DNA from: JBBRCE01 sp038205115
Lineage (GTDB): Bacteria > Planctomycetota > Planctomycetia > Pirellulales > JBBRCE01
Assembly: GCA_038205115.1 (NCBI GenBank)
Contig: JBBRCE010000004.1
Coordinates: 105,227-169,226 of the forward strand
DNA length: 64,000 nt
Direction: 5' to 3'
In this document: positions 14,791 to 23,880 of the stretch, piece after piece
Layout of the letters: every line of letters starts with the position of its first letter
Numbering within the stretch: position 1 is the stretch's first letter
Position numbers and translations under genes: made by a program
The notes under the pieces: generated by a model
The model's input: the letters and a program-made list of their open reading frames with translations, nothing else
Databases searched by the model: none
What the model was told of the DNA's origin: nothing

Positions 14791-16320
14791 TCACTGTTGC
14801 TCGGCGCTTAAAATCGCCGCGGCCATGCCGTCCATCGTATATTCGCTAGCTTCCACAGCAGGCTCAAACCCCAGTTCACGCAGCGTGGCCGAAGTGATCG
14901 GGCTGATACTGGCTAGCCGGCTGCGCCGCAGGTCGTCGCCAAACATTTGTGCGAGCGAACGCGCGATGGCCGAACTGCTGACCGTCACCCAATCGAACTG
15001 TCCGGTGGACAGCAACGTGGCAATGGTTGCGTCGGCCTGCTGAACGTCGTGGCTGGTGTAGACCACGACTTGCTCGACTGTGGCGCCGGAGGCCGTTAAT
15101 TGCTCGGCGAGCACTTCGCGTCCGCGACTCGCCCGCACCAGCAAACAGCGCCGGTTTTGCGGCGTGCTTTGCATGACGGAAATCAGTTCCACAGCCAGCG
15201 CTTCGGCCCGAAATTCGGCCGGCTGCAAATCCGCGTGCAAGTGATAAACGGCCAGCGCCGCAGCGGTGCCCGGGCCGATGGCCGCCAATTGCACGCGTCC
15301 TAAGTGCCGAATATCGCGTTTGGTCACCAACAATCGCTCGAAAAAATACTGCACGCCGTTCACACTGGAAAACACCACCCAATCGAACTCCGCCAATCGG
15401 CCAATGACCGCGTCTAGCGCCAGCAGGTCGGTGGGCGGACCGATTTCGATCGCCGGCTGAATGAAGCATTCCGCGCCGTGTTGCTCGAGCTTTTCGATTA
15501 GCGAAGTGGCCTGCCCCAGTGGACGCGTCACTAAGATCTTTGCCCCGAACAGCGGCCGCGCGGTGAACCACGATGTAGCGGGCGCGGTCTGGACAACTTC
15601 GCCGACGATCACAATCACAGGTGGGCGCAATCGCTCTTGGTCAATCTGCTGCGGCACTTCGGCCAGCGTGCAGCGAATGGTGCGTTGATCAGCCCACGAA
15701 CATCGCCGCACGATGGCCGCCGGCGTATCGGCCGGCTTGCCGGCGGCGATCAGCGCCGCGGTCCAAACCGGCGCGGTGGTCACGCCCATGTAAAACACCA
15801 GCGTGCCCGGAAAAGCCGCCAGGCCGGCGAAATCGACCGACGTTTCGGACTTGCCCTCGCGCTCTTGCCCTGTGACCAGCGCAACGCAGGATGCCAGGTC
15901 ACGGTGTGTAATCGGAATTTGCGCGTAGCTGGCGGCAGCCAATGCCACGGTCACGCCGGGCACAATTTCGTAAGGGATGCCAGCGGCGGTGAGCGCTTCG
16001 AGCTCTTCGGCCATGCGGGCAAATACCGTGGGGTCGCCGGCTTTCAGTCGGACGACCGTTTTACCAGCGCGGGCCAGTTCGACCATCCGCCGGTTGATTT
16101 CGTCCTGCGGCATGATCTTGCCGCGACCATGCCGGCCCAGACAGATTTTTTCGGCGTCCCGCCGGGCATGTTCCAGCAGTCGCGGATTGAGCAGGTAGTC
16201 GTACAGCACCGCGTCGGCACGGCGCAGACATTCCGCGCCCCGCAGCGCAATCAGCCCCGGATCGCCCGGGCCAGCGCCAACGAGATAAACGGTGCCGATC
16301 GTCGAGAGGTGCTGCGACAT
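14791..16320 (-). CDS. cobA-hemD: Fused uroporphyrinogen-III C-methyltransferase / uroporphyrinogen-III synthase
   Basis: This is a 509-aa two-domain enzyme of tetrapyrrole synthesis. Residues ~8-250 are a SUMT/CobA domain, with VYLVGAGPGDPGLIALRG, the substrate loop GRHGRGKIMPQDEIN, VRLKAGDPTVFAR and a PGVT/ITHR region (SAM-dependent C2/C7 methylation to precorrin-2). Residues ~258-509 are HemD (ILVTRPLGQATSLIEKLEQHGAE, VFSSVNGVQYFF, VTVSSSAIARSL), which cyclises hydroxymethylbilane. Such fusions are common in Firmicutes and planctomycetes. The ATG at 16320 is used; a TTG sits immediately before it. No Shine-Dalgarno is obvious. Confidence 0.93.
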   Translation of the reverse strand: MSQHLSTIGTVYLVGAGPGDPGLIALRGAECLRRADAVLYDYLLNPRLLEHARRDAEKICLGRHGRGKIMPQDEINRRMVELARAGKTVVRLKAGDPTVFARMAEELEALTAAGIPYEIVPGVTVALAAASYAQIPITHRDLASCVALVTGQEREGKSETSVDFAGLAAFPGTLVFYMGVTTAPVWTAALIAAGKPADTPAAIVRRCSWADQRTIRCTLAEVPQQIDQERLRPPVIVIVGEVVQTAPATSWFTARPLFGAKILVTRPLGQATSLIEKLEQHGAECFIQPAIEIGPPTDLLALDAVIGRLAEFDWVVFSSVNGVQYFFERLLVTKRDIRHLGRVQLAAIGPGTAAALAVYHLHADLQPAEFRAEALAVELISVMQSTPQNRRCLLVRASRGREVLAEQLTASGATVEQVVVYTSHDVQQADATIATLLSTGQFDWVTVSSSAIARSLAQMFGDDLRRSRLASISPITSATLRELGFEPAVEASEYTMDGMAAAILSAEQQ

Positions 16321-16505
16321 CAAATGCTGTGAAACAGGGCTAAAATGTCATTCGAAGCTGGCGAATCCGCGGCACCGGGCGCGCGTTTCGATCCGTTTCC
16401 GTCTCGCGAACCAATCGTTCGCAGCCGTAAACCGACGTCGCACTCACATTATTGAAATACCAGATTTCGAGAGGGCAAGTAACCCGTAACGGCCATTTGC
16501 CTGCG

Positions 16506-16533
16506 TTGTGTTGGCCGGATGGCATGTTAGAAT
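16506..16533 (+). promoter_or_regulatory. Putative promoter of the secreted TPR gene
   Basis: TTGTGT (16506-16511) and TAGAAT (16528-16533) are separated by 16 bp, 36 bp before the ATG at 16570. Confidence 0.35.
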
Positions 16534-16569
16534 AAGCTGCTGGAATACTCGCGTCTCCGATGGCGCGAC

Positions 16570-18099
16570 ATGTCTCAACGGCTTTCTTCCGTCTTAGCGA
16601 TCGCGGCAATTTTATTTATGGCAACCCAAGTCACGACCGACGCCGAAGAACCAGAAGACAAAAAGCCTGAGGACCAAAAGCCGGACGATCCGAATGCTCG
16701 TAAGCCCATTCTGCCTGGTGTGCGGGCTCGTCTGCAAAAATTATACACGCACGCCATGCAAGTTGCCTCGCGTGGCCAAGCCGATTACGCCATCGATCTG
16801 CTGTCGGGTTGCCTGCGAGAAGATCCGGGGAACCTAACGTACGTGCAAAGCTATCTCAACATCTTGTACAAGAAGTGGAACAACAACAAGAAGGGCAGCA
16901 AAATGGCCGGGCTGTCCACCATGGGCATCCAAGGCACCGTCAAAAAATGCCAAATGCGGAAGGATTGGGACGGCGTTCTTAAAAGCGGTCTGGAAATGCT
17001 CAAGGTCAATCCTTGGCATGTGGAAACTTTGCTCTCGATGGGCAATGCCGCGGAACAACTCCATCTGGAAGACGTGCAGTTAGCCTGGCTGAAAGGCGCG
17101 CTGGACTTCGACATGAAGGATGCCAAAGTCAACAAGGCCTGTGCAATGGCGCTCGGCCGCCAAGGCCAATTCGATCAAGCCATCGCCTGTTGGCATCGCG
17201 TCGAGCAAGCCAAGCCCGGCGACGAAGAATCGCAACGCGCCATCTCGGCCTTGAGCGTCGAGCGGACGATCAACAAAACCATCAGCGATGAGCAAAAGGC
17301 CGAAGAACAATTGCAGGCGGACGTGCAGGCGCGCGACGCTCAAGAGGGCGGAGCCATTAACGCTGCCAAGACCGTGACGCCCGAACAGCGCTGGCGAAAA
17401 GCAATTGCCGACAATCCAGCCGATGTGCAGAACTATATCGAACTCGCCGAATTGCTCGGTCGCGACAACCGCACGGCAGATGCGGAAAAGGTGTTGGTCA
17501 AAGGTCTGGAAGCGTCTGGCGGAGATATTAAGGTTCGCGAACTGCTGGAAGACGCGCGGGTTCGCAGCGCGCGGACGCAGTTGGAAGTGGCCGAAAAACA
17601 AGCCCACGCGCAAAAAACTCAACCAGCCAACGACCTTTACAAGAAAATGAAGAGCGAGCTGTTGAATGTTGAGATCGACGTATTCCGCGCCCGTTGCGAT
17701 CGCTACCCGAGCAACACCAACTTCAAAATCGAACTCGGCATTCGACTCAAACGGGCGAAAAATTTTGACGAAGCCATCAAGGCTTTGCAAGGAGCGCGCA
17801 ACGATCCCAAACGTAAAGGCGCGGTATTGCTGGAGTTGGGCGAGTGTTTTCAGAACATCAAACAATATTCGCTGGCGCTGAACAATTATGAGTCGGCGAT
17901 CGAGAGTCTGACGGAACGCGAAGAAGACGCCAAAAAACGTGCCCTGTACAATGCCGGTAAGTTGGCCAAAGCGTTGAGCGAGTCGAAGAACGGAGCGCCC
18001 GAATTGCGCGACGTCGCTCGCAAACATTTCACCGAACTGGCAGGGTTGGACTTCAGTTACAAAGATGTGGCCGACTTGCTCAAAGAACTGCGTAATTAA
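16570..18099 (+). CDS. Secreted tetratricopeptide-repeat protein
   Basis: This is a 509-aa protein starting with a likely signal peptide (SSVLAIAAILFMATQVTTDA), followed by an acidic/Lys linker (EEPEDKKPEDQKPDD). Residues ~55-240 contain TPR-like helix pairs (ASRGQADYAIDLLSGCLREDP, GVLKSGLEMLKVNPWHVET, LGRQGQFDQAIACWHRVEQAKPG). A charged helical middle at ~240-360 and further TPRs (LKRAKNFDEAIKALQGARNDP, IKQYSLALNNYESAI) follow. It has no enzymatic motif and is probably a periplasmic scaffold. The conserved KWNNNKKGSKMAGLSTMG stretch between the first repeats is unusual for TPRs and may mark a planctomycete family. It lies 70 bp upstream of the GlmU-like gene and may be cotranscribed with it. 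Confidence 0.85.
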   Translation: MSQRLSSVLAIAAILFMATQVTTDAEEPEDKKPEDQKPDDPNARKPILPGVRARLQKLYTHAMQVASRGQADYAIDLLSGCLREDPGNLTYVQSYLNILYKKWNNNKKGSKMAGLSTMGIQGTVKKCQMRKDWDGVLKSGLEMLKVNPWHVETLLSMGNAAEQLHLEDVQLAWLKGALDFDMKDAKVNKACAMALGRQGQFDQAIACWHRVEQAKPGDEESQRAISALSVERTINKTISDEQKAEEQLQADVQARDAQEGGAINAAKTVTPEQRWRKAIADNPADVQNYIELAELLGRDNRTADAEKVLVKGLEASGGDIKVRELLEDARVRSARTQLEVAEKQAHAQKTQPANDLYKKMKSELLNVEIDVFRARCDRYPSNTNFKIELGIRLKRAKNFDEAIKALQGARNDPKRKGAVLLELGECFQNIKQYSLALNNYESAIESLTEREEDAKKRALYNAGKLAKALSESKNGAPELRDVARKHFTELAGLDFSYKDVADLLKELRN

Positions 18100-18169
18100 C
18101 GCGCGAGCCTGATCGGCTGGCTGCGACGCGGTCTATGAACCTCACGCGGAATATTGGCAGGAAGCCTAA

Positions 18170-19462
18170 ATGCCCATCGTGCTCTTCGAAGATCGCGGCG
18201 TCGATCATCTGCATCCGGTCGCGCTCGGGCGGCCGGCTTTTGCCCTGACTTGCGGCGGATATCGGCTGATCGATTTGATTCGATCGACGCTCGGCGACTT
18301 GCCGATTGCCCGTGAGATCGAGTACATCGTCCGTCCTCATTTGCGAACGCTGGTTCCGCTGGACTTTCCGGAGTTGCGTCCACTGGATGCCAACGCCGGA
18401 GATCCGGCGGTCGACAATACGCTCTGGATCTCGGCGCGCACTGTGGCTTCGCTCGACAACATGCAGGCTTTGCGCGCGTTGGTGCTGCAAGGCCAGCCGG
18501 GTTACGTGCAGTATGCGGATAGTGTGGCGGCGGCGCTGGTGCCCATCAGAGGCCCGATTGCCACGGCGCAGCTCGCGCCGGCCACGGTGGCCACGTACTT
18601 CAATTCGCTCGGCGTGCCGCAAATTGTCGAGCCCCAGTATGCGTTATCGCTGCTGGAGTATCCGCATGATCTGGTTCGCCATCATCAAAGTTGCATCCGC
18701 GACAACCTCGCGCATCGGCTCAAGTCGGGCGCCTATCGCCAGCTTTCCGACGGCCTGTTTGTGGCGGACGATGTCAAGATTGGCGAACACGTGGTGGTCG
18801 ATTCGCGACGCGGCCCGGTGGTTTTGGATCGCGGCGTACAAATCGGTCCGTTTTGTTTGCTGGCCGGGCCGGCCTACGTCGGCCACGACTCGCGACTGAT
18901 CGAACACGCGGCCATCAAAGATGGCGTGTCGCTCGGTCATACCTGCAAGATCGGTGGCGAAATCGAAGCCTCGATCATCGAAGCCTACAGCAACAAGCAG
19001 CATCATGGATTCTTAGGACACAGTTATCTGGGCAGTTGGATCAATCTCGGTGCCGGCACCTCCAACAGCGACCTAAAAAACACTTACGGTCAGGTCAACA
19101 TGGAATATCGCGGCCGCAAAACGCCCACCGGCATGCAGTTCGTCGGCTGTTTTATGGGCGATTACGCCAAGACGGCCATCAACACCGGCATCTTCACCGG
19201 CAAAACCATCGGCGCGTGCAGCATGGTTTACGGATTTGTGACCACCAACGTGCCAAGCTTCGTTAATTATGCGCGTTCGTTTGGCCAGGTGACGGAAGCG
19301 CCCGTCGAGGTGATGATTGCCACGCAAGCCAGGATGTTCGCCCGTCGCAATGCGGAACAGCGCTCGTGCGACATCCAATTACTCCGCGACATGTTCACGC
19401 TGACCTACGAAGAACGGCATCAGGCGGGCGAACAACTGCTGCCGGAACCGCTTTCGCTGTAG
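18170..19462 (+). CDS. GlmU-like putative sugar nucleotidyltransferase with left-handed beta-helix
   Basis: This is a 430-aa protein. The C-terminal half (~195-385) shows hexapeptide-repeat features of a left-handed beta-helix (VKIGEHVVVD, VQIGPFCLLAGPAYVG, IEHAAIKDGVSLGHTCKIG) and the GlmU-like segment LGSWINLGAGTSNSDLKNTYG. The N-terminal half is related to nucleotidyltransferases (ALTCGGYRLIDLIR) but lacks the classical LAxGxGTRM pyrophosphorylase loop. The same architecture is found in the GlmU-related family annotated as putative sugar-nucleotidyl transferase in Bacteroidetes and planctomycetes. The substrate is unknown; an acyl or nucleotidyl transfer in cell-envelope sugar metabolism is plausible. 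CAGGAAG lies 7 nt before the ATG. Confidence 0.85.
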   Translation: MPIVLFEDRGVDHLHPVALGRPAFALTCGGYRLIDLIRSTLGDLPIAREIEYIVRPHLRTLVPLDFPELRPLDANAGDPAVDNTLWISARTVASLDNMQALRALVLQGQPGYVQYADSVAAALVPIRGPIATAQLAPATVATYFNSLGVPQIVEPQYALSLLEYPHDLVRHHQSCIRDNLAHRLKSGAYRQLSDGLFVADDVKIGEHVVVDSRRGPVVLDRGVQIGPFCLLAGPAYVGHDSRLIEHAAIKDGVSLGHTCKIGGEIEASIIEAYSNKQHHGFLGHSYLGSWINLGAGTSNSDLKNTYGQVNMEYRGRKTPTGMQFVGCFMGDYAKTAINTGIFTGKTIGACSMVYGFVTTNVPSFVNYARSFGQVTEAPVEVMIATQARMFARRNAEQRSCDIQLLRDMFTLTYEERHQAGEQLLPEPLSL

Positions 19463-19482
19463 CGCCGCCAGAACGCGGGCTA

Positions 19483-20124
19483 TTAACTCCGCTCGAACTC
19501 CGAGCGGTAAACCGGTTCGCCATTGCGGCGTGTGCGACGCTCAAAGTGCGTGAGGTAGTCCAGATCGTGCTCGGCAGGGCGCTCGTCAACCGGCAGCGGT
19601 CCACGCAATTCCGGAAACTCTTGCAGCAGTTCAAGCGTGCTCAAGTAGTATTCTTCGACATCGGTCCAAAAGTGAAGCCGCGCGCCTGGCGGCAGTGTGC
19701 GACGCACGTCGATCAGAAAGGCCGCGTTGAGCACGCGGCGTTTCCGATGTCGGGCTTTCCACCACGGGTCCGGGAAATACACGTGTACCGCAGCCAGCGA
19801 GGCAGCGGGGATCATCTCGCGAAAAACTTTCAGCGCATCGCCATGCACCATCACGGCGTTGGTCAAACCGCGTCGCACGATCCGTGCCGCGGCATGGCTG
19901 GCGTATTTATCGACAACTTCAATGCCCAAGAAGTTGTGATCGGGTCGCTGAGCGGCCGCGCCGGCGATGAACAATCCTTTGCCGCTGCCAACTTCAATCT
20001 CCAGCGGTTGATCGCGATCAAACAATGCGGCCGGATTCCAGGGGACGGGTAATTTTTCGACCGTGGTGTAGTGGTGGGTGAGGTCGATATTTGCCGGATT
20101 TTTTCGAAGTGCGCGTCGGCCCAT
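19483..20124 (-). CDS. trmB: tRNA (guanine-N7-)-methyltransferase
   Basis: This is a 213-aa SAM-dependent enzyme making m7G46 in tRNA. Family motifs are the SAM site EIEVGSGKGLFI, the acidic NFLGIEVVDKYA, the signature VYFPDPWWKARHRKRRV and the C-terminal SEFERS. The length is normal for TrmB. Its stop lies 20 bp from the GlmU-like gene (convergent). A near-consensus promoter is found ~140 bp upstream. Confidence 0.95.
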   Translation of the reverse strand: MGRRALRKNPANIDLTHHYTTVEKLPVPWNPAALFDRDQPLEIEVGSGKGLFIAGAAAQRPDHNFLGIEVVDKYASHAAARIVRRGLTNAVMVHGDALKVFREMIPAASLAAVHVYFPDPWWKARHRKRRVLNAAFLIDVRRTLPPGARLHFWTDVEEYYLSTLELLQEFPELRGPLPVDERPAEHDLDYLTHFERRTRRNGEPVYRSEFERS

Positions 20125-20262
20125 GTCGAATTCGATTCAGAAGTGATGGAAAATAAGGTCCGACATCTGCGGCGAGAAGTCTGAGCAACGTCGGCACTAC
20201 GCGGCGGATTGGGTTATTCGACGATCCGCCGATGATGGCCGAGTTCCGACGAAGAGCGTCGA

Positions 20263-20291
20263 ATTATAGAGGCGTGCAACGCGATTCGCAA
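20263..20291 (-). promoter_or_regulatory. Near-consensus promoter upstream of trmB
   Basis: On the minus strand, TTGCGA (20291-20286) and a perfect TATAAT (20268-20263) are 17 bp apart. It lies between the ankyrin gene stop and trmB and gives a leader of about 130 nt. This is the strongest sigma-70-type promoter seen in the window. Confidence 0.6.
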
Positions 20292-20340
20292 TCGAACGTG
20301 CGGCATCCGCCCCGTGGCGTGGTCGCTGCTCAGTTAGCGA

Positions 20341-21282
20341 CTACTTCTCGCTTTCCGGCGCGATCGAAGGCTTCTGCTTGTCGTCGGTGTTCGGCCCAAT
20401 AATCGGAGCAATGAGCGACTTGTTGATGCCGTTGATACCTGGGATTGCCATTGCCTTTTTTGCCCCTTCTTCTCGCTCGCGCTGCAATTTGTCCAGAGTG
20501 GCGTTCAGATAATCCAAGACTTCGCGCTGATGATTCAGGCGCGCGGCATCCAGGGCGGTGCGGCCATCGTCGTCCGCACCGGCAATATCGGCTTTGGCGG
20601 CAACTAACATTTTGACGATCTCAATGTTTCCGTTGCCGGCCGCCAGATGCAATGCCGTGCGTCCACGGTCGTCTTCTTCGTTGGCGTACGCACCGTGTTC
20701 GAGCAAGTAGCTCACGAGCGCGTTGTTGCCGGAGAGCGCCGCCAAATGTAGCGGGGTGGCGCCGCCCGCGTTTTTTTGTTTGATTTTGGCCTCAGCCTCA
20801 AGCAATCGCTTGGCCATTCGCAACGAGCCATTCAGGCAGGCCACATGCAACGGCGTATCGCCTTGCTGATTTTTGGCGCTGACCGAGCAGCCCTTTTTGA
20901 TGAGCTGATCGGCCGTCGGTTCGTCGCCGCGATCGACGGCAAAGTGCAGCGGCGTCCATCCGCCTTGCGATGGCGCATCGACGTTCGCGCCCAATTCCAG
21001 CAAAGACTCAATGAGTTGCTTATTGCCGTGATCGATGGCGTACGCCAGTGGCGTGAAGCCATCGTCCGAAACGCGATTCAACAAGCCCGCCGCTGCCAGT
21101 TTTTTTAGATCGACGGGAACAGCGCTCGATGGCTTGGCGACCGATTCCTTTGCGGACGGCTTGGCAGGCAATTCGATCTTTGGCAGTTGCGTGGTCGGCG
21201 GCGCGGCAAGGGCGCGAACCGCAGGAAAAATCACAAAACCGCAAACGCCAACCAGGCAGCCGATCCACAGATGATGTCGCAT
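20341..21282 (-). CDS. Secreted ankyrin-repeat protein
   Basis: This is a 313-aa protein with a signal peptide (HLWIGCLVGVCGFVIFPAVRALA). After a short Pro/Lys/Ser linker it carries about six ankyrin repeats at ~75-265. They contain the canonical DGFTPLAYAIDHGNKQLIE, GGWTPLHFAVDRGDEPTAD, QGDTPLHVACLNGSLRMAK, GGATPLHLAALSGNNALVS and RGRTALHLAAGNGNIEIVK. A Gln/Glu-rich helix and a conserved short tail follow. It is a periplasmic or surface protein-interaction scaffold; the partner is unknown. A good promoter lies 68-96 bp upstream. Confidence 0.9.
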   Translation of the reverse strand: MRHHLWIGCLVGVCGFVIFPAVRALAAPPTTQLPKIELPAKPSAKESVAKPSSAVPVDLKKLAAAGLLNRVSDDGFTPLAYAIDHGNKQLIESLLELGANVDAPSQGGWTPLHFAVDRGDEPTADQLIKKGCSVSAKNQQGDTPLHVACLNGSLRMAKRLLEAEAKIKQKNAGGATPLHLAALSGNNALVSYLLEHGAYANEEDDRGRTALHLAAGNGNIEIVKMLVAAKADIAGADDDGRTALDAARLNHQREVLDYLNATLDKLQREREEGAKKAMAIPGINGINKSLIAPIIGPNTDDKQKPSIAPESEK

Positions 21283-21349
21283 TGCCGTCGTTTCGTTGTT
21301 GAAAGTTGCTTGTCAAAAGTATGTCCCGCAGGTTTCACGTCTATAAGTC

Positions 21350-21378
21350 ATTGTAATTTAGCGCGCCGCAGTTCGCAA
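21350..21378 (-). promoter_or_regulatory. Promoter candidate for the ankyrin-repeat gene
   Basis: On the minus strand, TTGCGA (21378-21373) and TACAAT (21355-21350) are 17 bp apart, 68 bp upstream of the ATG. The -35 hexamer is identical to that of the trmB promoter. The region also precedes nuoH on the other strand, for which no clear promoter was found. Confidence 0.5.
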
Positions 21379-21479
21379 TTTCAGCGGTAAATGGTCCGGA
21401 TATGAGGGCCTGAACCAAAAACACGGTGCGACGGAATCAAAAAATGCACTTCCGGGGGCTTGTTTTGCTGCCCTAGTTT

Positions 21480-22832
21480 GTGCCATATTTCACAAACTTT
21501 CCTGGGCTTCAAGTCGAACCGAAGCAAGAGCTTCTGTTCAGCACCGTAGCATGGTTTGCAGTGGCGGAATACTTTATTCATTCTTGGCAGATTTGGCCGG
21601 CGCTGGCCTACACCGCGGCTGCGCTGGTCCATGCGATCTTGCTGGTCAATGTGGTGGCGGTTGGCGCGCTAATCTTCATCTGGATGGAGCGAAAAATCGC
21701 CGGCCGGATTCAAGATCGGCTGGGGCCGACGCGCGTTGGCGGTAAGTTCGGCTGGCTGCAGACCTTAGCAGACGGTCTGAAGCTAATCACCAAAGAAGAT
21801 TTGATGCCGGCGGATGCCGACGGCGTGCTGTTTAAGATGTCGCCTTACATCAGCTTCTGCGCCTCGTTCATGGCCTATCTGGCATTGCCATTTTCGTACG
21901 ATTGGGTCGGGTTGCGGCTGAATACCGGCGTGTTTTTTATCATCGCCGTGTTAGGCCTGGAAGTTTTTGGCGTCATTCTGGCCGGTTATTCGTCGGCCTC
22001 CAAATGGTCGTTGTTCGGCGCAATGCGCGAAGCAGCCCAAGTGGTGAGCTACGAAGTGCCGCTGGGCATGTGCGTCGTGGTGCCCGTGATGATCTGCGGC
22101 ACGATGGATTTAGTGAGCATTGGCGAGTGTCAGGCGGGCTGGTTTCCCAACTGGCTGCTGTTTCACGATCCGTTTACCTTCATCACGTTTTGGGTTTACT
22201 TCACGTGTGCGCTGGCCAGCGTGAATCGCGCGCCGTTCGACTTGGCTGAAGCAGAGAGCGAATTGGTCGCGGGCTTTCATACGGAGTATTCCGGTTTACG
22301 CTGGAGTATCTTCTTCATGGCCGAATACGGCTCGATGTTCGCCGTGGCGGGATTGGCGTCGATTTTGTTCTTCGGCGGCTGGAATGGGCCGATTCCCATT
22401 TGCCGGTTGATTGGGCTGGAACATGGGGCCGGCGAAGCGCTTGGCTACTTCGAAAAACTGCTCGGCGCCGACGCCAGCACCTACATCGCCCGCCTGCTGG
22501 GTATGACTGGGTTTGTCCTCAAAGCCGTGTTTGGCGTCTCGGTGATGATGTGGGTCCGCTGGACGTTGCCGCGGTTGCGTATCGATCAGGTGATGAAAAC
22601 CTGCCTGAAGTATTGCACGCCCATTGCCGCGACGATGTTTTTGGGCGCCGCTTTGTGGCTGTACGCTTTGCCGGGCGGAGTGGGACTGTTGAGCGAAAAG
22701 GGCTTGGGTAAATGGCTCTATTCGCAGCCGTACGGTCATGTACGCGAAGGCTGGTTGCTTGAAGATCGCGCCCCTGCCGCGCCACGGAAGACGTCCGCCG
22801 AAAACGCAAATTTAGCAGTCACGAAGTCGTAA
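21480..22832 (+). CDS. nuoH: NADH-quinone oxidoreductase subunit H
   Basis: This is a 450-aa, multi-TM subunit at the junction of the peripheral and membrane arms of complex I, forming part of the quinone site. Signature segments are FIWMERKIAGRIQDRLGPTRVG, GWLQTLADGLKLITKEDLMP and the ARG/GLU-rich loop NRAPFDLAEAESELVAGFHTEYSG. It is longer than the ~325-aa E. coli protein because of an extension in the last third (~310-360, GLEHGAGEALGYFEKLLGAD) and a tail. The start is uncertain: GTG at 21480 is the longest option and a GTG at 21561 would also keep TM1. It is the first gene of a contiguous nuoHJKLMN operon. Confidence 0.95.
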   Translation: MPYFTNFPGLQVEPKQELLFSTVAWFAVAEYFIHSWQIWPALAYTAAALVHAILLVNVVAVGALIFIWMERKIAGRIQDRLGPTRVGGKFGWLQTLADGLKLITKEDLMPADADGVLFKMSPYISFCASFMAYLALPFSYDWVGLRLNTGVFFIIAVLGLEVFGVILAGYSSASKWSLFGAMREAAQVVSYEVPLGMCVVVPVMICGTMDLVSIGECQAGWFPNWLLFHDPFTFITFWVYFTCALASVNRAPFDLAEAESELVAGFHTEYSGLRWSIFFMAEYGSMFAVAGLASILFFGGWNGPIPICRLIGLEHGAGEALGYFEKLLGADASTYIARLLGMTGFVLKAVFGVSVMMWVRWTLPRLRIDQVMKTCLKYCTPIAATMFLGAALWLYALPGGVGLLSEKGLGKWLYSQPYGHVREGWLLEDRAPAAPRKTSAENANLAVTKS

Positions 22833-22844
22833 AGGTTTTCGCAC

Positions 22845-23489
22845 TTGCATTCCATTAACTGGCATTCGTTTTTCTTTCTGCTGTTTGCATTGCTGTCGTG
22901 CGGATTCGCGCTGTCGGTGGTGTTGACCAGCAATGTCGTGCGCATGGCCTTTTATTTGGTGCTCTCGTTAGGAGCGGCCGCGGGACTCTTCTTTTTGGCA
23001 GGCGCTGACTTTGTCGGCGCCATGCAGTTGCTGATCTATGTGGGTGGAACATTGGTGCTGTTAGTGTTCGGCGTGATGCTCACGGCGCAATCGCCGTTCG
23101 TCTCGATGAAGACTAGCAGCAACGAGTGGATTGCCGCTTTGATTGTCGGCGGTTCGCTGTTGGCGGTGCTGATTCGTCCCGCGCTCACCATTCGAGAGTG
23201 GCAGAGCGAGGCGATTACTCAGGCGCGGGAAAATGTTAGCCCCGACGGAATTGCCGATAACGATCCGACCGCTGAGCCAACCTCCGCGCCGATCGGAATG
23301 GCGCTGGCGGGCGCGCGGGTCGATCGCTTGGACGTGCCGCCGGAACGTCGCGTTGGGCTTTCCGGATACATGCTGCCGTTCGAAATCGTTTCGGTGCATT
23401 TGCTCGTGGTTTTGATCGGTGCGGCCTATTTGGCGAGGACGAAACGCCGGACTCTGCGACGCGGTGCGGTGGATTTAGAGAACTTGTAA
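22845..23489 (+). CDS. nuoJ: NADH-quinone oxidoreductase subunit J
   Basis: This is a 214-aa membrane subunit of complex I. TM3 with the conserved pi-bulge region is seen in GADFVGAMQLLIYVGGTLVLLVFGVML. The start is TTG at 22845, 12 bp after the nuoH stop with AAGG upstream. Residues ~117-172 form a hydrophilic Pro/Ala/Asp-rich insertion (SPDGIADNDPTAEPTSAP) before the last TM helix, longer than in typical NuoJ. nuoI, which normally lies between H and J, is missing. Confidence 0.93.
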   Translation: MHSINWHSFFFLLFALLSCGFALSVVLTSNVVRMAFYLVLSLGAAAGLFFLAGADFVGAMQLLIYVGGTLVLLVFGVMLTAQSPFVSMKTSSNEWIAALIVGGSLLAVLIRPALTIREWQSEAITQARENVSPDGIADNDPTAEPTSAPIGMALAGARVDRLDVPPERRVGLSGYMLPFEIVSVHLLVVLIGAAYLARTKRRTLRRGAVDLENL

Positions 23490-23535
23490 TTTGCGGTTGC
23501 TTGAACCTTTCCGTCTTGAAGGACTGGTCGTTGGG

Positions 23536-23880
23536 ATGAATTTACTCTTTGAACCCGTTGGCGTGGCTCACTACCTGGTGGTGGGCGCGATCCTATTTGT
23601 TTCGGGCGCGGTTTGTATGGCCACCAAGCGAAACGCGCTGGGCGTGCTGATGGGTATTGAATTGGTGCTCAACGGTGCCACGATCAATTTTGTCGCTTTT
23701 GGCAGTAAGTTTTTGCGTAGCGACACCGTCAATTCGATCGGTTTGGACGGTCAGGTGATCTCGATGTTCGTGATTGTGCTGGCTGCTGCCGAAGCGGCCG
23801 TGGCGCTGGCGATCACGCTGAATTTTTATAACAACCATTCCACGGTCGACGTGGATCGCGCCGAAGAGCTCAAAGGCTGA
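23536..23880 (+). CDS. nuoK: NADH-quinone oxidoreductase subunit K
   Basis: This is a 114-aa, three-TM subunit. The ATG at 23536 fits the family length; a further in-frame start 15 codons upstream is less likely. Family segments are LGVLMGIELVLNGATINFVAF (with the key membrane Glu) and FVIVLAAAEAAVALAITLNFY (second conserved Glu). Its stop overlaps the nuoL start by one nucleotide (TGATG), which implies translational coupling. Confidence 0.94.
   Translation: MNLLFEPVGVAHYLVVGAILFVSGAVCMATKRNALGVLMGIELVLNGATINFVAFGSKFLRSDTVNSIGLDGQVISMFVIVLAAAEAAVALAITLNFYNNHSTVDVDRAEELKG

Noticed and set aside
17080..18027. 315-codon open frame on the minus strand inside the secreted TPR gene
   Set aside because: It lies fully antisense to a TPR protein with a clear signal peptide and repeats; its own product shows no family features.
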